A stretch of 64,000 nucleotides of DNA from Phenylobacterium koreense (GCF_040545335.1 NZ_JBEPLU010000002.1:434001-498000), one strand, 5' to 3'; shown: positions 9,588 through 20,593, numbered from the stretch's first letter. Program-made: numbers and translations. Notes: generated from the sequence alone by a model not told the origin.

Positions 9588-10235
9588 ATGAAACGCTTCG
9601 GCCCCAGCGAGCTCCTGGAGTGCTATGCGCGCGGCGTCTTCCCCATGGCGGACGCCCGCGACGATGACCGGATATTCCTCATCGATCCGGAGAAACGCGG
9701 CGTCGTGCCGCTAGATGCGTTCCACATTCCGCGCCGCCTGGCCCGCACCGTCCGGGGCGATCCCTTCGATATCCGCATGGACACCGCCTTCCGGCAGGTC
9801 GTCCTCGAATGCGCGGCGCCCAAGCCCGGCCGCACCGACACTTGGATCAACGGCGTCATCGAAGACCTCTACGGCCAGCTCTTCGACATGGGCCACGCCC
9901 ACAGCGTCGAATGCTGGAAGGACGGCGAGTTGGTCGGCGGGCTCTACGGCGTCTCGCTGGGCGGCGCCTTCTTCGGCGAGAGCATGTTCAGCCGGCGCAC
10001 CAACGCCTCGAAGGTCGCGCTGGTCCATCTGGTGGCACGACTGCTGGCGGACGGCTTCCAACTGCTCGACGCCCAGTTCATGACCGAGCACCTCAGCACC
10101 TTCGGCGCGCTGGAAATCCCGCGCGCCGAGTATCACCGCCGTCTCGCCCGAGCCTTGGAGGGCCAGGCCGAGTTTCAGCGAGCGGCGGTCGGTCCCGGCG
10201 CCGCGGCCCTGCAGGTGATCAGCCAGGCGTCGTAG
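9588..10235 (+). CDS. aat: Leucyl/phenylalanyl-tRNA--protein transferase
   Basis: Aat transfers Leu or Phe from tRNA to N-terminal Arg/Lys of proteins, creating N-degrons for ClpS/ClpAP. The 215-residue protein has [10 protein letters not shown] near the N-terminus, the conserved [19 protein letters not shown] core, and [12 protein letters not shown]. The start ATG is at 9588. Its 3' end overlaps the convergent DUF2155 gene by 61 bp. Confidence 0.95.
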   Translation: MKRFGPSELLECYARGVFPMADARDDDRIFLIDPEKRGVVPLDAFHIPRRLARTVRGDPFDIRMDTAFRQVVLECAAPKPGRTDTWINGVIEDLYGQLFDMGHAHSVECWKDGELVGGLYGVSLGGAFFGESMFSRRTNASKVALVHLVARLLADGFQLLDAQFMTEHLSTFGALEIPRAEYHRRLARALEGQAEFQRAAVGPGAAALQVISQAS

Positions 10236-10867
10236 ATCGGGTGCTGCAGGGGGTTCAGGCCCGGTGACGAGGCGTACATCCAGCCGCGGAACGCCTGGCG
10301 CGGCGGCGGGGTCGGCTTGCCCGGCGCGGCGCGCGGCTGCGATTCCACCGTCACGTGGGCGATCGAGTCCTCGACCGCCTCGTCCCCGGCGGAGCGCTCG
10401 CAGGCGCGAACCGTGAAGACCAGGTTCTTGTAGCGGACTGGCCGACCGACAGCGGCCTCGAAGCGCATGGATTCCGCTGAGATCTTGTCCAGCGCCTGGA
10501 TCACCGCGACATCGTAACGCGCCCGCTTGATGGCCGCTTCGGTCGGCTTGGCGGCCACCTGCGCCTTGGGGGGCGGAGCCGGCGCGACTTCTTCGGCCTC
10601 GATGGGCGGGGCGGCCACCGGCGCCGGCGCAGTGACCTCGGCTGGCGGCGCTTCTTCCTTGGCGGGCGGAGCCGGGGGCGGTGGCGAAATCAAGGGCGGT
10701 TGCGCCGGCGTCCCGCTCTGCGCAGGCGATTGCTGGCCGCCATTAGCCGGCGGCGCGGGTGCCTGAGCCGGTTGCGCAAGCACGGCGCCCGCGCCCAGGC
10801 TGGCGGCGGCCGCGGCCATTGCGGCGATGACCCGACCGCGCATGCGCATGTCAGGGGTCCGCGCCAT
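10175..10867 (-). CDS. DUF2155 domain-containing secreted protein
   Basis: A 230-residue envelope protein. It has a signal peptide (about residues 1-31, ending AGAVLA), a long Pro/Ala/Glu linker (about 32-105), and a C-terminal DUF2155-type domain. Visible features of that domain are the Cys pair at VRACERS and LITCRA, and [22 protein letters not shown]. The start at 10867 is 2 nt after the NDUFA12 stop, and the two genes are commonly adjacent in alphaproteobacteria. Function unknown. The last 61 bp overlap the convergent aat gene. Confidence 0.8.
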   Translation of the reverse strand: MARTPDMRMRGRVIAAMAAAAASLGAGAVLAQPAQAPAPPANGGQQSPAQSGTPAQPPLISPPPPAPPAKEEAPPAEVTAPAPVAAPPIEAEEVAPAPPPKAQVAAKPTEAAIKRARYDVAVIQALDKISAESMRFEAAVGRPVRYKNLVFTVRACERSAGDEAVEDSIAHVTVESQPRAAPGKPTPPPRQAFRGWMYASSPGLNPLQHPIYDAWLITCRAAAPGPTAAR

Positions 10868-10869
10868 GC

Positions 10870-11265
10870 CTATTCGGGCCGCCAAGCCTCGTAGTCGCCA
10901 GCCGCCTTCTGGCGCTCGCCGCCGCGGGCGATCGCGCCCTTCGGCCGCCAGGCGTGCACGGTGCCGGTCAGGTTCGGAATGTGATCGCGTTCCCAGACCT
11001 GGCGCTTCAGCGGCGCGACGGTCGGCGGCTCGTCGAACGTGTAGTGCAGCCAGCCGTGCCAATCCGGGGGCACCTTCGAGGCTTCGGCATAGCCATTGTA
11101 GACGACCCAGCGACGCTTGCGGCCCTTGTCGTAGGAGTCGCGGTCGGTCTTGGCCTCGTAATAGCTGTTTCCCAGTTCGTCCTTACCGACAAAGACGCCT
11201 TGGCGGATCGTATTGCGGATGCCGATGGTCGCGCCGTTCCACCAGGTGAAGAGATTCTTGAGCAC
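10870..11265 (-). CDS. NADH:ubiquinone oxidoreductase accessory subunit NDUFA12
   Basis: The alphaproteobacterial homologue of mitochondrial complex I subunit B17.2/NDUFA12, 131 residues, located on the matrix/cytoplasmic face of complex I. Recognisable features are the W-rich N-terminus (FTWWNG), GxxVGxDELGNxYYE, RRWVVYNG and PPDWHGWLHYTFDEPP. The nuo operon is not in the window. It precedes the DUF2155 gene with 2 nt spacing. Confidence 0.93.
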   Translation of the reverse strand: MLKNLFTWWNGATIGIRNTIRQGVFVGKDELGNSYYEAKTDRDSYDKGRKRRWVVYNGYAEASKVPPDWHGWLHYTFDEPPTVAPLKRQVWERDHIPNLTGTVHAWRPKGAIARGGERQKAAGDYEAWRPE

Positions 11266-11435
11266 TTTTCGGAGTTTCCGGACAGACAGGAAGCGGCCGG
11301 ACTATAGGCGCCGGAACCCCGACCGTCCAGCGGCCGACGCGCCGCAATATCTTGGGGATAGAAGACTGCCGACCCCCAACATCTATTGCCCGCCTCCTGA
11401 GCGCCCCCTAGACTCGGTCTTCGGGAGAACCGGAC

Positions 11436-13916
11436 ATGCCTATCGAAGCAGCGAGGATCGAACAGCGGACGCTTGAGCGGGCCGCTTCCCTGGCCGAAGT
11501 GCTAGCGCCGGCGGCCTGGACGGATGCCCGTGTCGAGGCCTGGCTGGACTGGCTGGAGGAGGTTTCCGACCTTCCCGCGGCGATCGCACGTTTCGCCGAA
11601 GACCTGGTCCGGCACGGCGACAATCGCCATCTGTTCGAGACCGCCCGCGCCCGCGCGGCCTTTCGCCGCGACCTGGCGACTGCGATGCTCGGCGGGCGCA
11701 TCGCCTTCAGCAGCCCGCGGCCTGTGGCCGATCCTGCGGTCGTCGAAGCCGATAGCGTTCCGGCCGCGCTCTCCAACCTTCGCACCCGCCACCGCCGCCG
11801 CGCCATGGCGCGCGCGGCCGCACGCGAGATCAGCGGCCGGCTGCAGGCGGTGATGGACAGCATCCTGCGCTGCGAGGGCGATCCCGCGGCCTGCGCCGAC
11901 ATCCGCTCCAACGCCAACCTCGCCCGCAGCGCCGAAGCCGCCCGCCAGGCCGGCGCTTCCGACGCCATGATCCTAGACGCCATCGCCCTGGCGAAGGCCG
12001 GTGAATCCGAGTGGGGCGCCGTAGGGCCGGATGTCGCGGACGCCGAAGCCCTTTCGCTGGTGTGCCTCTCCGATCGAGCGCCCGATCCGAGCCTGGCCTC
12101 GGTGTCCTGGGAGACAAGCGCCGTAGCCGTCGCCTTCACGCCGGAGGCGGCCCGCGGCGTCGCCCGTACCTGGACCGGCGCTCGGGGGGCCATCAACCTG
12201 CTCGCCTTCGGCGCTGGCGAGGCCTTCGATTCCGAGGGTTTCGCGGCCGCGGTCGCCTTGCTGGCCACGGCGCTCGCCGCCCTCGCCGGGGAGGAGCCGG
12301 TTCAGCTCGGCCTGGCGGGCGTGGCCGACTGGCTGGTGGCCCAGGGCCTTGCCTACGAGAGCCCCGAAGGCCTCACAGCCGTCCGTGACGTCTATCGGCA
12401 CGCGGCTTCGGCCTGCGTCGCTTCCGGCGCACGCCTCAATGGCGGCCTGGCGGTGTTCGACGATCCAGAGCTGGCGCTCCGCCTCGGCGGCCTGGGCGCC
12501 TCCGCCGCCCCTTGGCTTGGTCCAGTGACCGTCGCCGAGACCGAGGACGGCGCCATGGCGCGGGTCATGTCTGAAGCCTCGCTGCTCGGCCTTGCCGCCC
12601 TGGGCGCCGAGCCCGCCAAGGCCCGCGCCTGGCTGCTTGGCGGCGGCGATCTCTCGGAAGCGCCGGGCATCGACCATGCGGCGCTCAACGCCCGCGGCTT
12701 CACCGAACATGAGATCGCCCAGGCCGAGGCCGCCCTGCCCTTCGCCTCGAGCCTCTCCCAGGCCTTCGCCGACATCGACCCCGGCTTCCTTTGCGACGTC
12801 CTGGGCGCGACCGACGCGGATCTCGCCAACCCCGACTTCGACGTGCTCCAGCACGCCGGTTTCACGGCGGCCCAGGTCGCCCAGGCCGAGGCCTTCGCCC
12901 TGGGCACCGGCGCCCTCAGCGAGGCTCCGTTCCTCACGCCCGCCCAGCAGGCGGTATTCCACACCGCCGACGACCTCGGTCCCGAGCCCTATTTCAACCT
13001 GCTCTCGACCATCGCCCACGCCCTGGCCGTGCCGCCGATGGCCGACCTCGAGCTTGAGTGGGACGCCGCGCCCGGCGATGCGGAGGATCTGATCGCCCTG
13101 GCCGCGCAGCTCAGCGTCCCGGCCATCCGGGTTCGCCGCGCCCCGCCCCCGGCCAGCCTCGTCCTCGACCTGCCAAAGACCGAGGCCCGCCCCACGCGCG
13201 CGCCGGAGCCAGCGGCCGAGCCCAAGGCCGCCGCGACGCCCCAGGAACGTATCGTCGAGCGGATCGTCGAGCGCGAACGCACGCGCCGAAAGCTCCCGGA
13301 CCGCCGCAAAGGTTACATCCAGAAGGCCAGCGTCGGCGGCCACAAGGTCTACCTGCACACCGGCGAGTACGAGGACGGCGAACTCGGCGAGATCTTCATC
13401 GACATGCACAAGGAAGGCGCTGCCTTCCGGTCGCTGATCAACAATTTCGCCATCGCCATCTCGATCGGCCTGCAATACGGCGTGCCGCTCGACGAGTTCG
13501 TGGACGCCTTCGTCTTCACCCGCTTTGAGCCGGCGGGCCCGGTGACCGGCAACGACTCCGTCCGCTCGGCCACCTCGATCCTCGACTATCTGTTCCGCGA
13601 GCTCGGCGTCTCCTATCTCGGCCGCTCCGACCTCGCCAATGTCGACCCCGACGAGCTTAACGCCGATGGCCTCGGCCGCGGCAAGGACGATGACGAGCCC
13701 CAGCCCGCCAGCCACTTCATCTCCCGAGGCTTTGCTCGCGGCGCGGCGCCCGACAATCTCGTCTTCCTGCCCAGCGCCAACCAGCGCAGCCTGGCCGCCG
13801 AAGCCGACGTCTGCGCCGCCTGCGGCGACATCGCCGTGGTCCGCAAAGGCGCCAGCCTGATTTGCGAGACCTGCGGGACGCGCGCCGCCCAGCAGGGCGA
13901 GGATCTGGCCGGCTAG
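11436..13916 (+). CDS. NrdJ-derived TSCPD-domain protein, probable pseudoenzyme
   Basis: An 826-residue protein. Its residues about 616-740 ([62 protein letters not shown]) match the C-terminal TSCPD region of B12-dependent class II ribonucleotide reductases. A C-terminal CxxC-x13-CxxC zinc ribbon (Cys 793, 796, 810, 813) is kept. Residues about 145-195 and 420-560 still show the NrdJ layout (for example [14 protein letters not shown] repeated as [15 protein letters not shown]). I do not see the NrdJ radical-site cysteines, the NxCxE-type substrate motif or the cobalamin-binding motifs. It is therefore probably a catalytically inactive relative. Confidence 0.75.
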   Translation: MPIEAARIEQRTLERAASLAEVLAPAAWTDARVEAWLDWLEEVSDLPAAIARFAEDLVRHGDNRHLFETARARAAFRRDLATAMLGGRIAFSSPRPVADPAVVEADSVPAALSNLRTRHRRRAMARAAAREISGRLQAVMDSILRCEGDPAACADIRSNANLARSAEAARQAGASDAMILDAIALAKAGESEWGAVGPDVADAEALSLVCLSDRAPDPSLASVSWETSAVAVAFTPEAARGVARTWTGARGAINLLAFGAGEAFDSEGFAAAVALLATALAALAGEEPVQLGLAGVADWLVAQGLAYESPEGLTAVRDVYRHAASACVASGARLNGGLAVFDDPELALRLGGLGASAAPWLGPVTVAETEDGAMARVMSEASLLGLAALGAEPAKARAWLLGGGDLSEAPGIDHAALNARGFTEHEIAQAEAALPFASSLSQAFADIDPGFLCDVLGATDADLANPDFDVLQHAGFTAAQVAQAEAFALGTGALSEAPFLTPAQQAVFHTADDLGPEPYFNLLSTIAHALAVPPMADLELEWDAAPGDAEDLIALAAQLSVPAIRVRRAPPPASLVLDLPKTEARPTRAPEPAAEPKAAATPQERIVERIVERERTRRKLPDRRKGYIQKASVGGHKVYLHTGEYEDGELGEIFIDMHKEGAAFRSLINNFAIAISIGLQYGVPLDEFVDAFVFTRFEPAGPVTGNDSVRSATSILDYLFRELGVSYLGRSDLANVDPDELNADGLGRGKDDDEPQPASHFISRGFARGAAPDNLVFLPSANQRSLAAEADVCAACGDIAVVRKGASLICETCGTRAAQQGEDLAG

Positions 13917-13935
13917 CCCATCCCAAATCAGTATT

Positions 13936-13965
13936 TTACCGCGTAAGCCTCTGACAATTACCGCG
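13936..13965. repeat. 8-bp direct repeat TTACCGCG
   Basis: TTACCGCG occurs twice (13936-13943 and 13958-13965), 22 bp apart centre to centre, upstream of the pentapeptide gene. The spacing is two helical turns, as for a dimeric regulator. No regulator is recognised and chance cannot be excluded. Confidence 0.3.
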
Positions 13966-14009
13966 AATTAAGTAGCATCCACAGGGCCACGGGCGCACAT
14001 GCTCAGGCT

Positions 14010-14912
14010 ATGGACCAACAGAACCGGGCATCGATGTTCTCGCCTTCGCGCATCGCGTCGCTTCTCGGTGGCATCGCCGTATTTTCCCTGACGATGGCGC
14101 CCGGTCTCGCCACCGCCGCCATGGGCGACAAGGACGTGGCGCGGATGGTCTCCTTCGGCGGGGCCTGCGCCAAATGCGAGCTTTCCGGCCGCAAGCTGGC
14201 CGGGGCCCAGTTCATGGGCGCGAACTTCGTCCAGGCTTCCCTCGTCGGGTCCGACCTGCGCGACGCACGTTTCGTAGGCGCGAACTTCTCGAGGGCCGAC
14301 CTCTCCCGGGCCGATCTCTCCGACGCCCAGATGGTCGGGGCCAATTTCGGGGCCGCCGTGCTGACCGACGCGCGCCTGCGCGACGTGGAGGCCCCGGGCG
14401 TCAACTTCGGCGGCGCCGACCTCTCCCGGGCGGACCTGCGCGACGCCTCGGCCAGCGGCGGCAATTTTGCCCGCGCCAACCTCGCCAACGCCGTGCTGCA
14501 AGGCGCCGAGCTGTCGGCCGCAAACCTCAGCCGGACCAACGGCCGCAGCGCCAATTTCCGCGACGCCGCCCTGACCGGAAGCAATCTGGTCGCCGGCATC
14601 TTCGACCACGCCTCGTTCCGCGATGCGGATCTGACGGCCGCCAACCTCAGCGGTGCGACCTTCATCAACGCCGATTTCCGGGGCGCCGACCTGCAATCGG
14701 CCAATATCGCCGGGGTCGATCTCTCGCGCTCGAAGGGACTGGATCAGGATCAGCTTGACGACGCGTGCGCCGATGGTTCGACCCGCGTGCCCGCGGGCCT
14801 GGTGGCCAAGGCCTGCCATCGCGGCGCCCGCGTGAGGCCGCCCGCGCCGCCACGTCCGCCTGCCCCTCCAGCGCCGCCCGCAAGGCCGCGCTATCTCGTT
14901 GCTGTCGACTGA
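14010..14912 (+). CDS. Secreted pentapeptide-repeat protein
   Basis: A 300-residue protein with a signal peptide (about 1-37, ending ATAAMG). About 30 A(D/N)Lxx/A(N)FxxA-type pentapeptide repeats (residues about 55-240) would form a right-handed quadrilateral beta-helix. A short cysteine pair (CAKC, about 53-56) precedes the repeats. The C-terminus is a Pro/Ala tail (about 270-300). The secreted location argues against a gyrase-mimic role like that of cytosolic Qnr proteins. Function unknown. A strong hairpin follows the stop. Confidence 0.85.
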   Translation: MDQQNRASMFSPSRIASLLGGIAVFSLTMAPGLATAAMGDKDVARMVSFGGACAKCELSGRKLAGAQFMGANFVQASLVGSDLRDARFVGANFSRADLSRADLSDAQMVGANFGAAVLTDARLRDVEAPGVNFGGADLSRADLRDASASGGNFARANLANAVLQGAELSAANLSRTNGRSANFRDAALTGSNLVAGIFDHASFRDADLTAANLSGATFINADFRGADLQSANIAGVDLSRSKGLDQDQLDDACADGSTRVPAGLVAKACHRGARVRPPAPPRPPAPPAPPARPRYLVAVD

Positions 14913-14924
14913 GCCCCAAAAATG

Positions 14925-14952
14925 AAGAAGCCTCCCGATCGGGAGGCTTCTT
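14925..14952. terminator. Bidirectional terminator between convergent genes
   Basis: A 12-bp perfect stem (AAGAAGCCTCCC with GGGAGGCTTCTT) and a GATC loop. It lies between the convergent pentapeptide and aspS genes and can serve both strands. Confidence 0.75.
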
Positions 14953-14953
14953 G

Positions 14954-14999
14954 CTATCTGGTCCTAGACCTTGATCCTATCTGGTCCTAGACCTTGATC
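14954..14999. repeat. Exact 23-bp tandem duplication at the aspS 3' end
   Basis: Positions 14954-14976 and 14977-14999 are identical. The second copy holds the last aspS codons and its TAG stop, so the first copy is a duplicated aspS tail lying just downstream. The protein is unaffected. It abuts the terminator hairpin. Confidence 0.95.
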
Positions 15000-16816
15000 G
15001 GCGGAGCGGTCCGGATGTGCAGTTCCTTGAGCTGCTTGTCGGTCACCTCCGACGGCGCATTCATCAGCAGGTCCTGGCCCTGCTGGTTCAGCGGGAAGGC
15101 GATGACTTCGCGGATCGCCGTCTCGCCGGCCAGCAGCATGACGATGCGGTCGATGCCAGGCGCCAAACCGCCGTGCGGCGGAGCGCCGTGACGGAACGCG
15201 TTCAGCATGCCGCCGAACTGCTCCTCGACCACATTCGCGCCATAACCGGCGATTTCGAACGCCTTGACCATCAGCTCCGGCAGGTGGTTCCGGATCGCAC
15301 CCGAGCACAGCTCATAGCCGTTGCAGACGATGTCGTACTGATAGGCCCGGATCGTCAGCGGATCCTGGTTCAGCAGCGCGTCCAGGCCGCCTTGCGGCAT
15401 GGAGAACGGGTTGTGCGAGAAGTCGACCTTCTGCTCTTCCTCGCTCCACTCGAACATCGGGAAGTCCACGATCCAGCAGAACTTGAACTGGTCCTCGTCG
15501 ATCAGGCCCAGGTCCGTACCGACCTTGGTGCGCGCGAGGCCCGCGAACTTCGCGAACGCCTTGGGATCGCCGGCGACGAAGAAGGCCGCGTCGCCCTTGC
15601 CCATGCCGATCTGGTCCATCAGCGCCTGGGTCGCCTCGGCGCCGAGGTTTTTGGCGATCGGGCCGCCCCAGCCGCCCTGGTCCTCGCTCCAGAAGATGTA
15701 GCCCAGGCCCGGCTGGCCCTCGCCCTGCGCCCACGAGTTCATGCGGTCGCAGAAGGCGCGGCTGCCGCCCTTCGGCGCCGGAACCGCCCAGACGGCGTTC
15801 TTGGAGTCCTCGAGGATGCGCGCGAACAGCCCGAAGCCGCCGCCGCGGAAGCGCTCGGAGACGTCCTGCATCACGATCGGGTTGCGCAGGTCCGGCTTGT
15901 CGGTGCCATAGCGCGACATCGACTGCACATAGGTCAGGCGTTCGAAGCCCTTGTGCTCGATCGTCTTGCCGAAGTCGTCCTCGTAGGACATCGGCTGGTC
16001 GATCGGCGAGACGCGCTTGCCGCCGCTGAACTCGGTGAAGACGCCGTGCATCACCGGCTCGATGGCCGCGAACACGTCATCCTGGGTCACGAAGCTCATC
16101 TCGACGTCGAGCTGGTAGAACTCCAGGCTACGGTCGGCCCGCAGGTCCTCGTCGCGGAAGCAGGGCGCGATCTGGAAGTAGCGGTCGAAGCCCGACACCA
16201 TCAGCAACTGCTTGAACTGCTGGGGCGCCTGCGGCAGCGCGTAGAACTTGGTCGGGTGCAGGCGCGAGGGCACCAGGAAGTCACGCGCGCCTTCCGGCGA
16301 CGAGGCCGTCAGGATCGGCGTCTGATACTCCAGGAAGCCCTGCTCGATCATCCGGTTGCGGATCGAGTGGATGACCTTCGAGCGCAGCACGATGTTCCGG
16401 TGCAGGGTCTCGCGGCGCAGGTCGAGATAGCGGTGCTTCAGGCGGATCTCTTCCGGATATTCCGGCTCGCCGAAGACCGGCAGCGGCAGCTCGGCCGCTT
16501 CCGACAGCACCTCGACGATGCGCACGCGCACCTCGACCTCACCGGTGGGCAGGTTCGGATTGATCGTCTCGGCGCTGCGGGCCACCACCTCGCCGTCGAC
16601 CTTGATGACGCTCTCGGCGCGCAGGCGCTCGATGGTCGCAAAGCCAGGCGTTTCCGGGTCGATGACCAGTTGGGTCAGGCCGTAATGGTCGCGCAGGTCG
16701 ATGAAGACGAGGCCGCCGTGATCGCGCTTGCGGTGGATCCAGCCGGAAAGACGGACGGTCTTGCCCGTGTCGGCGGTGCGCAGGGCGCCTGCGGTGTGGG
16801 TGCGGTAGGCGTGCAT
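14987..16816 (-). CDS. aspS: Aspartyl-tRNA synthetase
   Basis: A class IIb synthetase of 609 residues, the usual bacterial length including the GAD insertion domain. The N-terminal OB fold ([19 protein letters not shown]) binds the anticodon. Motif 2 is seen around [18 protein letters not shown] and motif 3 around [13 protein letters not shown]. The start at 16816 ([10 protein letters not shown]) is chosen; the in-frame extension upstream to 16861 is not conserved-looking. Whether it is discriminating or also charges Asn cannot be decided here. Confidence 0.96.
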   Translation of the reverse strand: MHAYRTHTAGALRTADTGKTVRLSGWIHRKRDHGGLVFIDLRDHYGLTQLVIDPETPGFATIERLRAESVIKVDGEVVARSAETINPNLPTGEVEVRVRIVEVLSEAAELPLPVFGEPEYPEEIRLKHRYLDLRRETLHRNIVLRSKVIHSIRNRMIEQGFLEYQTPILTASSPEGARDFLVPSRLHPTKFYALPQAPQQFKQLLMVSGFDRYFQIAPCFRDEDLRADRSLEFYQLDVEMSFVTQDDVFAAIEPVMHGVFTEFSGGKRVSPIDQPMSYEDDFGKTIEHKGFERLTYVQSMSRYGTDKPDLRNPIVMQDVSERFRGGGFGLFARILEDSKNAVWAVPAPKGGSRAFCDRMNSWAQGEGQPGLGYIFWSEDQGGWGGPIAKNLGAEATQALMDQIGMGKGDAAFFVAGDPKAFAKFAGLARTKVGTDLGLIDEDQFKFCWIVDFPMFEWSEEEQKVDFSHNPFSMPQGGLDALLNQDPLTIRAYQYDIVCNGYELCSGAIRNHLPELMVKAFEIAGYGANVVEEQFGGMLNAFRHGAPPHGGLAPGIDRIVMLLAGETAIREVIAFPLNQQGQDLLMNAPSEVTDKQLKELHIRTAPPIKV

Positions 16817-16880
16817 TGGGGAGTCACTAAGGCTCTGAAAATCGAGGGCGGAAGGGCGCATGGAGGCGCCCGAAAGTCAA

Positions 16881-16901
16881 GGCGGGTGGCCGTCGCCCGC
16901 C
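16881..16901 (-). terminator. Possible hairpin after the beta-lactamase-like gene
   Basis: A 6-bp GGCGGG/CCCGCC stem with a 9-nt loop lies in the gap between the serine hydrolase stop and the aspS start. There is no T-run, so it is a weak candidate. Confidence 0.3.
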
Positions 16902-16943
16902 CCAGATGCTCGCCACCACAGAGGCGTCGTCACGCGCTCGCGC

Positions 16944-18278
16944 CTACTTCTCCGGCTTGACCAGCGCCTGATAGACCAGCGTCCGCGTCAGCCCGCCCAG
17001 GTCCGGCCCGCCGGTCCCGCCGTAACGCTGGATCATGCCCACGAAGACGATGTCATTGGTCGGGTCGACCCAAAACCAGGTGCCGGCCGCCCCGCCCCAG
17101 CTCATGGTCCCCTTGCCTTCCAGAGACCCCGCCTGGCGCGGATCATTGACCACCATGAAGTCCAGGCCGAAGCCGACCGCCTTGTTGAACCGCGTGCCCA
17201 CCGAACCGTTGGACGACACCAGCGCCGCCTCCGGGATGACGTTGGTCCCCATCAGCTCGACCGCGGCCGGCGAGAGGATCCGCACCCCGTCCAGCTCACC
17301 GCCGTTGGCGATCATCTGGGCGAAGCGGGCGTAGTCGCGGGTGGTCGAGACGAGGCCGCCGCCGCCCGACTCCATCCGGCCCTGCTGAGTGAAATCCTGC
17401 GCCGGCATGCCGAACGCCTGCTTGGCCTCGATGATCTTCCCGGTCTTGGGATCGCCGACATAGACCGAGGCGAGACGGCCCACCTTCTCAGCCGGCACGT
17501 AGAAGGCGGTGTCGGTCATCTTCAGCGGCTTGAAGACCCGGCTTTCCAGGAACTGGCCCAGGGTCTGGCCTGACAGGCGCTCGATGATCGCGCCCTGCAG
17601 GTCCACCGCCACCGAATAGTTCCACTGCTCACCCGGCTGATACATCAGCGGGATGCCGGCGACCTTCTGGGTCATCTCCTTGAGGTTCGGCGAGCCGAGC
17701 ACCCGCTGCTCCCGGAAAATGACGTCGACGGGATGCTTGTCGCTCAGGCCATAGCCGAACCCGGCCGTATGGCTCATCAGCTCGCGCATGGTCGGCGGCC
17801 GCCTCGCCGCCTCGCGGATCGGCTGACCGCTCGCGTCCACGCCCTTCCAGACCTTCAGGTCCTTCAGTTCCGGCAGATACTGGGTGACGGGATCGTCCAG
17901 GCGCCAGCGCCCCTCCTCGAAGAGGATCATCATGGCCACGCCAGTGATCGGCTTGGACATCGAGTAGATGCGAAAGATCGCGTCGTCCTTGAGCGGCGTC
18001 CCGGCCTCCAGGTTCGCCGCGCCATGGCTGCTGAACGAGACGACCTTTCCGTGGCGCGCCAGCAGGGTCTGGACGCCCGCCACCCGGCCATCGGCGACGG
18101 CCTGCGCCATCGCCTGGTCCACCCGCGCCAGCCGAGCGCTGTCGAAGCCGAGCGCCTCCGGGCTGGCGGCCTTCGCCAGGGCCGCCGCGGGCTCCTTGGC
18201 CAGTGCGCCCGGCGCCGCGCTCCAGGTGATGGACGCCGCCGCAATGGCGCTGGCGAACAGATACAGCCGACGCGTCAT
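16944..18278 (-). CDS. Serine hydrolase of the beta-lactamase / penicillin-binding fold
   Basis: A secreted 444-residue protein (signal peptide about 1-28, ending GALA). It is of the class C beta-lactamase / EstB esterase / D-Ala carboxypeptidase family. The catalytic SMSK tetrad is at 106-109, and NYSV supplies the tyrosine of the YxN-like motif. A Gly-rich WGGAAG segment replaces the KTG motif near residue 390. Members include esterases as well as beta-lactamases, and the YSV replacement makes an esterase more likely than a true AmpC. It precedes aspS on the same strand with a 127-nt gap. Confidence 0.82.
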   Translation of the reverse strand: MTRRLYLFASAIAAASITWSAAPGALAKEPAAALAKAASPEALGFDSARLARVDQAMAQAVADGRVAGVQTLLARHGKVVSFSSHGAANLEAGTPLKDDAIFRIYSMSKPITGVAMMILFEEGRWRLDDPVTQYLPELKDLKVWKGVDASGQPIREAARRPPTMRELMSHTAGFGYGLSDKHPVDVIFREQRVLGSPNLKEMTQKVAGIPLMYQPGEQWNYSVAVDLQGAIIERLSGQTLGQFLESRVFKPLKMTDTAFYVPAEKVGRLASVYVGDPKTGKIIEAKQAFGMPAQDFTQQGRMESGGGGLVSTTRDYARFAQMIANGGELDGVRILSPAAVELMGTNVIPEAALVSSNGSVGTRFNKAVGFGLDFMVVNDPRQAGSLEGKGTMSWGGAAGTWFWVDPTNDIVFVGMIQRYGGTGGPDLGGLTRTLVYQALVKPEK

Positions 18279-18343
18279 GAAAACTTCCCCTCCCCGAACA
18301 TGGTTGGGTGAAGCTTAGTGGCCGCTCCGGCTCGGGCAAGCTG

Positions 18344-20593
18344 CTACTTGGGCTTGAATCGCTTGCTGGTCGGGAAACCCTTGGGCGCAAGCTTGCCGGC
18401 CGCCGAACGCCGACCCAGCCAGTCGCGCCACTCGCCCCAGACGCGCGTGCGCCCGGCGGTGTCGATCCAGCTCGCGCCCTCCTCGGCCGCGAACACCATC
18501 CCGTCGCGCAGGCCGCCCTCGCGGTAGGCCTGCAGCTTCACTCCCTTGCCGCGCGGCATCTCCGGCAGCTCCGAAAGCGGGAAGATCAGGATCTTGCCGT
18601 TGTCGCCGATCACCGCGAAGTGGTCGCCGCTCATCGGCAGGCAGAAGGCCGCCCCCTTTTCGCCGGCGTTCAGCACCTGCTTGCCGGCGCGCCGGAAGCT
18701 GATCGCCTCCTCCTCGGGCAGGATGAAGCCGTAGCCTTCCTTCGACGCGATGACCCGCTTGGTCCCCGGCTTATGAGGGAAGATGTCCACGATATCGACC
18801 TTGTCTTCCAGGTCGAGCATCAGGCGCAACGGCTCGCCATGGCCCCGCGCCCCCGGCAGCTTGTCGCAGCCGATCGTGAAGAACCGGCCGTCCGAGGCGA
18901 AGATCAGCAGCTTGTCGGTGGTCTCGGCAGGGACGATGAAGCCGAGCTTGTCGCCCTCCTTGAACTTCAGCTCCGACGGATCCTCGACCTTGCCCTTGGC
19001 GGCCCGGATCCAGCCCCGCGCCGAGAGGATCACCGTGATCGGCTCGCGCACGATCATCGCCTCGATGGCCGCATCGGCGTCCACCACCGGCGCGGTGTCG
19101 AAGGTCGAGCGCCGGCGGCCGAGGTTGGTGTCGGGTCCGAGGATCGCCTTCACGTCCTTCAGTCCCACGCCCACGAGCTTCCACTGAGCAGCATCGGAGG
19201 CGAGCATCTTCAGCAGGCCATCGCGCTCTTCCACCAGTTCGGCATGCTCGCGGCGCAGCTCCATTTCCTCGAGCTTGGCCAGTTGCCGCAGTCGGGTGTT
19301 GAGGATCGCGTCCGCCTGGATGTCGGTGAGGGCGAAGGCCTCGATCAGTTTCGCCTTCGGCTCGTCCTCGTAGCGGACGATGCGGATCACCTCATCCAGG
19401 TTCAGGAAGGCGATGACCAGGCCGTCCAGGATGTGCAGTCGGGCCTCGATCTTGTCGAGGCGGAACCGCGCCCGGCGCACCACCACCTCGCGGCGGTGGT
19501 CCAGGAACGACTGCAGCAGTTGGCGCAGGCCCATGACACCCGGCGCGCCGCGCGCGTCCAGGACGTTCATGTTGACCGGGAACCGGCTCTCCAGGGCGGA
19601 AAGCTTGAAGAGGCTCTCCATGAGCACTTCGGGCTCGACGTTGCGGCTCTTGGGCTCGAGCACCAGGCGCACGTCCTCGGCGCTCTCGTCGCGCACGTCG
19701 CCCAGCAGCGGAGCCTTCTTGGTCTCGATCAGGTCGGCCAGTTGCTCGACCAGGTCGGCCTTCTTCACCTGATACGGAATCTCGGTGATGACGATCTGGT
19801 AGGTCCCGCGGCCGGCTTCTTCCTTCTCCCAGCGCGCACGCACCCGCACGCCGCCGCGGCCGGTGGCGTAGGTCTCGATCAAGCTCTCTCGCGGCTCGAC
19901 GATCACCCCGCCGGTCGGGAAGTCGGGACCCTGCACGTGTTCCATTAGGCGCGCGGTGTCGGCGTTCGGGTCCTGCAGCAGCACGAGGCAGGCGTCGATC
20001 AGCTCGGCGGCGTTGTGCGGCGCGATCGAGGTCGCCATGCCGACGGCGATGCCGCTCGATCCGTTGGCCAGCAGGTTGGGGAAGCCGGCCGGCAGCACCA
20101 CCGGCTCTTCGTCCTCGCCGTCATAGGTCGGGCGGAAGTCGACCGCGTCCTCGTCGATGCCGTCCAGCAGGAGCTGGGCGGCGACCGTGAGCTTGCACTC
20201 GGTGTATCGCATGGCCGCGGCGTTATCGCCGTCGATATTGCCGAAGTTTCCCTGGCCATCGACCAGCGGATAGCGCTGGGCGAAGTCCTGGGCCAGGCGC
20301 ACCAGCGCCTCATAGACCGCCACGTCACCGTGCGGGTGATACTTACCGATCACGTCCCCAACCACGCGCGCACACTTCTTGGCGGTCGTGTTCGGGTCGA
20401 GCCGCAGTTGACGCATGGCGTACATCAGCCGCCTGTGCACCGGCTTCATCCCGTCGCGCACGTCCGGCAGCGCCCGACCGGTGATGGTCGAGAGCGCATA
20501 GGCCAGGTAGCGCCGAGAAAGAGCCTCGGTCAGCGGCTCGTCGATAATGCGATCGCCGTCGCCCTCACCGGGCGGTGGAGTGTGCTTGGTCAT
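18344..20593 (-). CDS. parC: DNA topoisomerase IV subunit A
   Basis: The 749-residue cleavage subunit of topoisomerase IV, which decatenates replicated chromosomes. The breakage-reunion domain starts with [23 protein letters not shown]. The active-site Tyr is residue 130 (AMRYTE), with Arg at 129. The C-terminal half is the beta-pinwheel. It is ParC rather than GyrA because no GyrA box (QRRGGKG) is present. In the quinolone region [11 protein letters not shown] a Val (residue 91) occupies the usual Ser/Thr position. It ends the lepB-rnc-era-recO-parC run. Confidence 0.95.
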   Translation of the reverse strand: MTKHTPPPGEGDGDRIIDEPLTEALSRRYLAYALSTITGRALPDVRDGMKPVHRRLMYAMRQLRLDPNTTAKKCARVVGDVIGKYHPHGDVAVYEALVRLAQDFAQRYPLVDGQGNFGNIDGDNAAAMRYTECKLTVAAQLLLDGIDEDAVDFRPTYDGEDEEPVVLPAGFPNLLANGSSGIAVGMATSIAPHNAAELIDACLVLLQDPNADTARLMEHVQGPDFPTGGVIVEPRESLIETYATGRGGVRVRARWEKEEAGRGTYQIVITEIPYQVKKADLVEQLADLIETKKAPLLGDVRDESAEDVRLVLEPKSRNVEPEVLMESLFKLSALESRFPVNMNVLDARGAPGVMGLRQLLQSFLDHRREVVVRRARFRLDKIEARLHILDGLVIAFLNLDEVIRIVRYEDEPKAKLIEAFALTDIQADAILNTRLRQLAKLEEMELRREHAELVEERDGLLKMLASDAAQWKLVGVGLKDVKAILGPDTNLGRRRSTFDTAPVVDADAAIEAMIVREPITVILSARGWIRAAKGKVEDPSELKFKEGDKLGFIVPAETTDKLLIFASDGRFFTIGCDKLPGARGHGEPLRLMLDLEDKVDIVDIFPHKPGTKRVIASKEGYGFILPEEEAISFRRAGKQVLNAGEKGAAFCLPMSGDHFAVIGDNGKILIFPLSELPEMPRGKGVKLQAYREGGLRDGMVFAAEEGASWIDTAGRTRVWGEWRDWLGRRSAAGKLAPKGFPTSKRFKPK

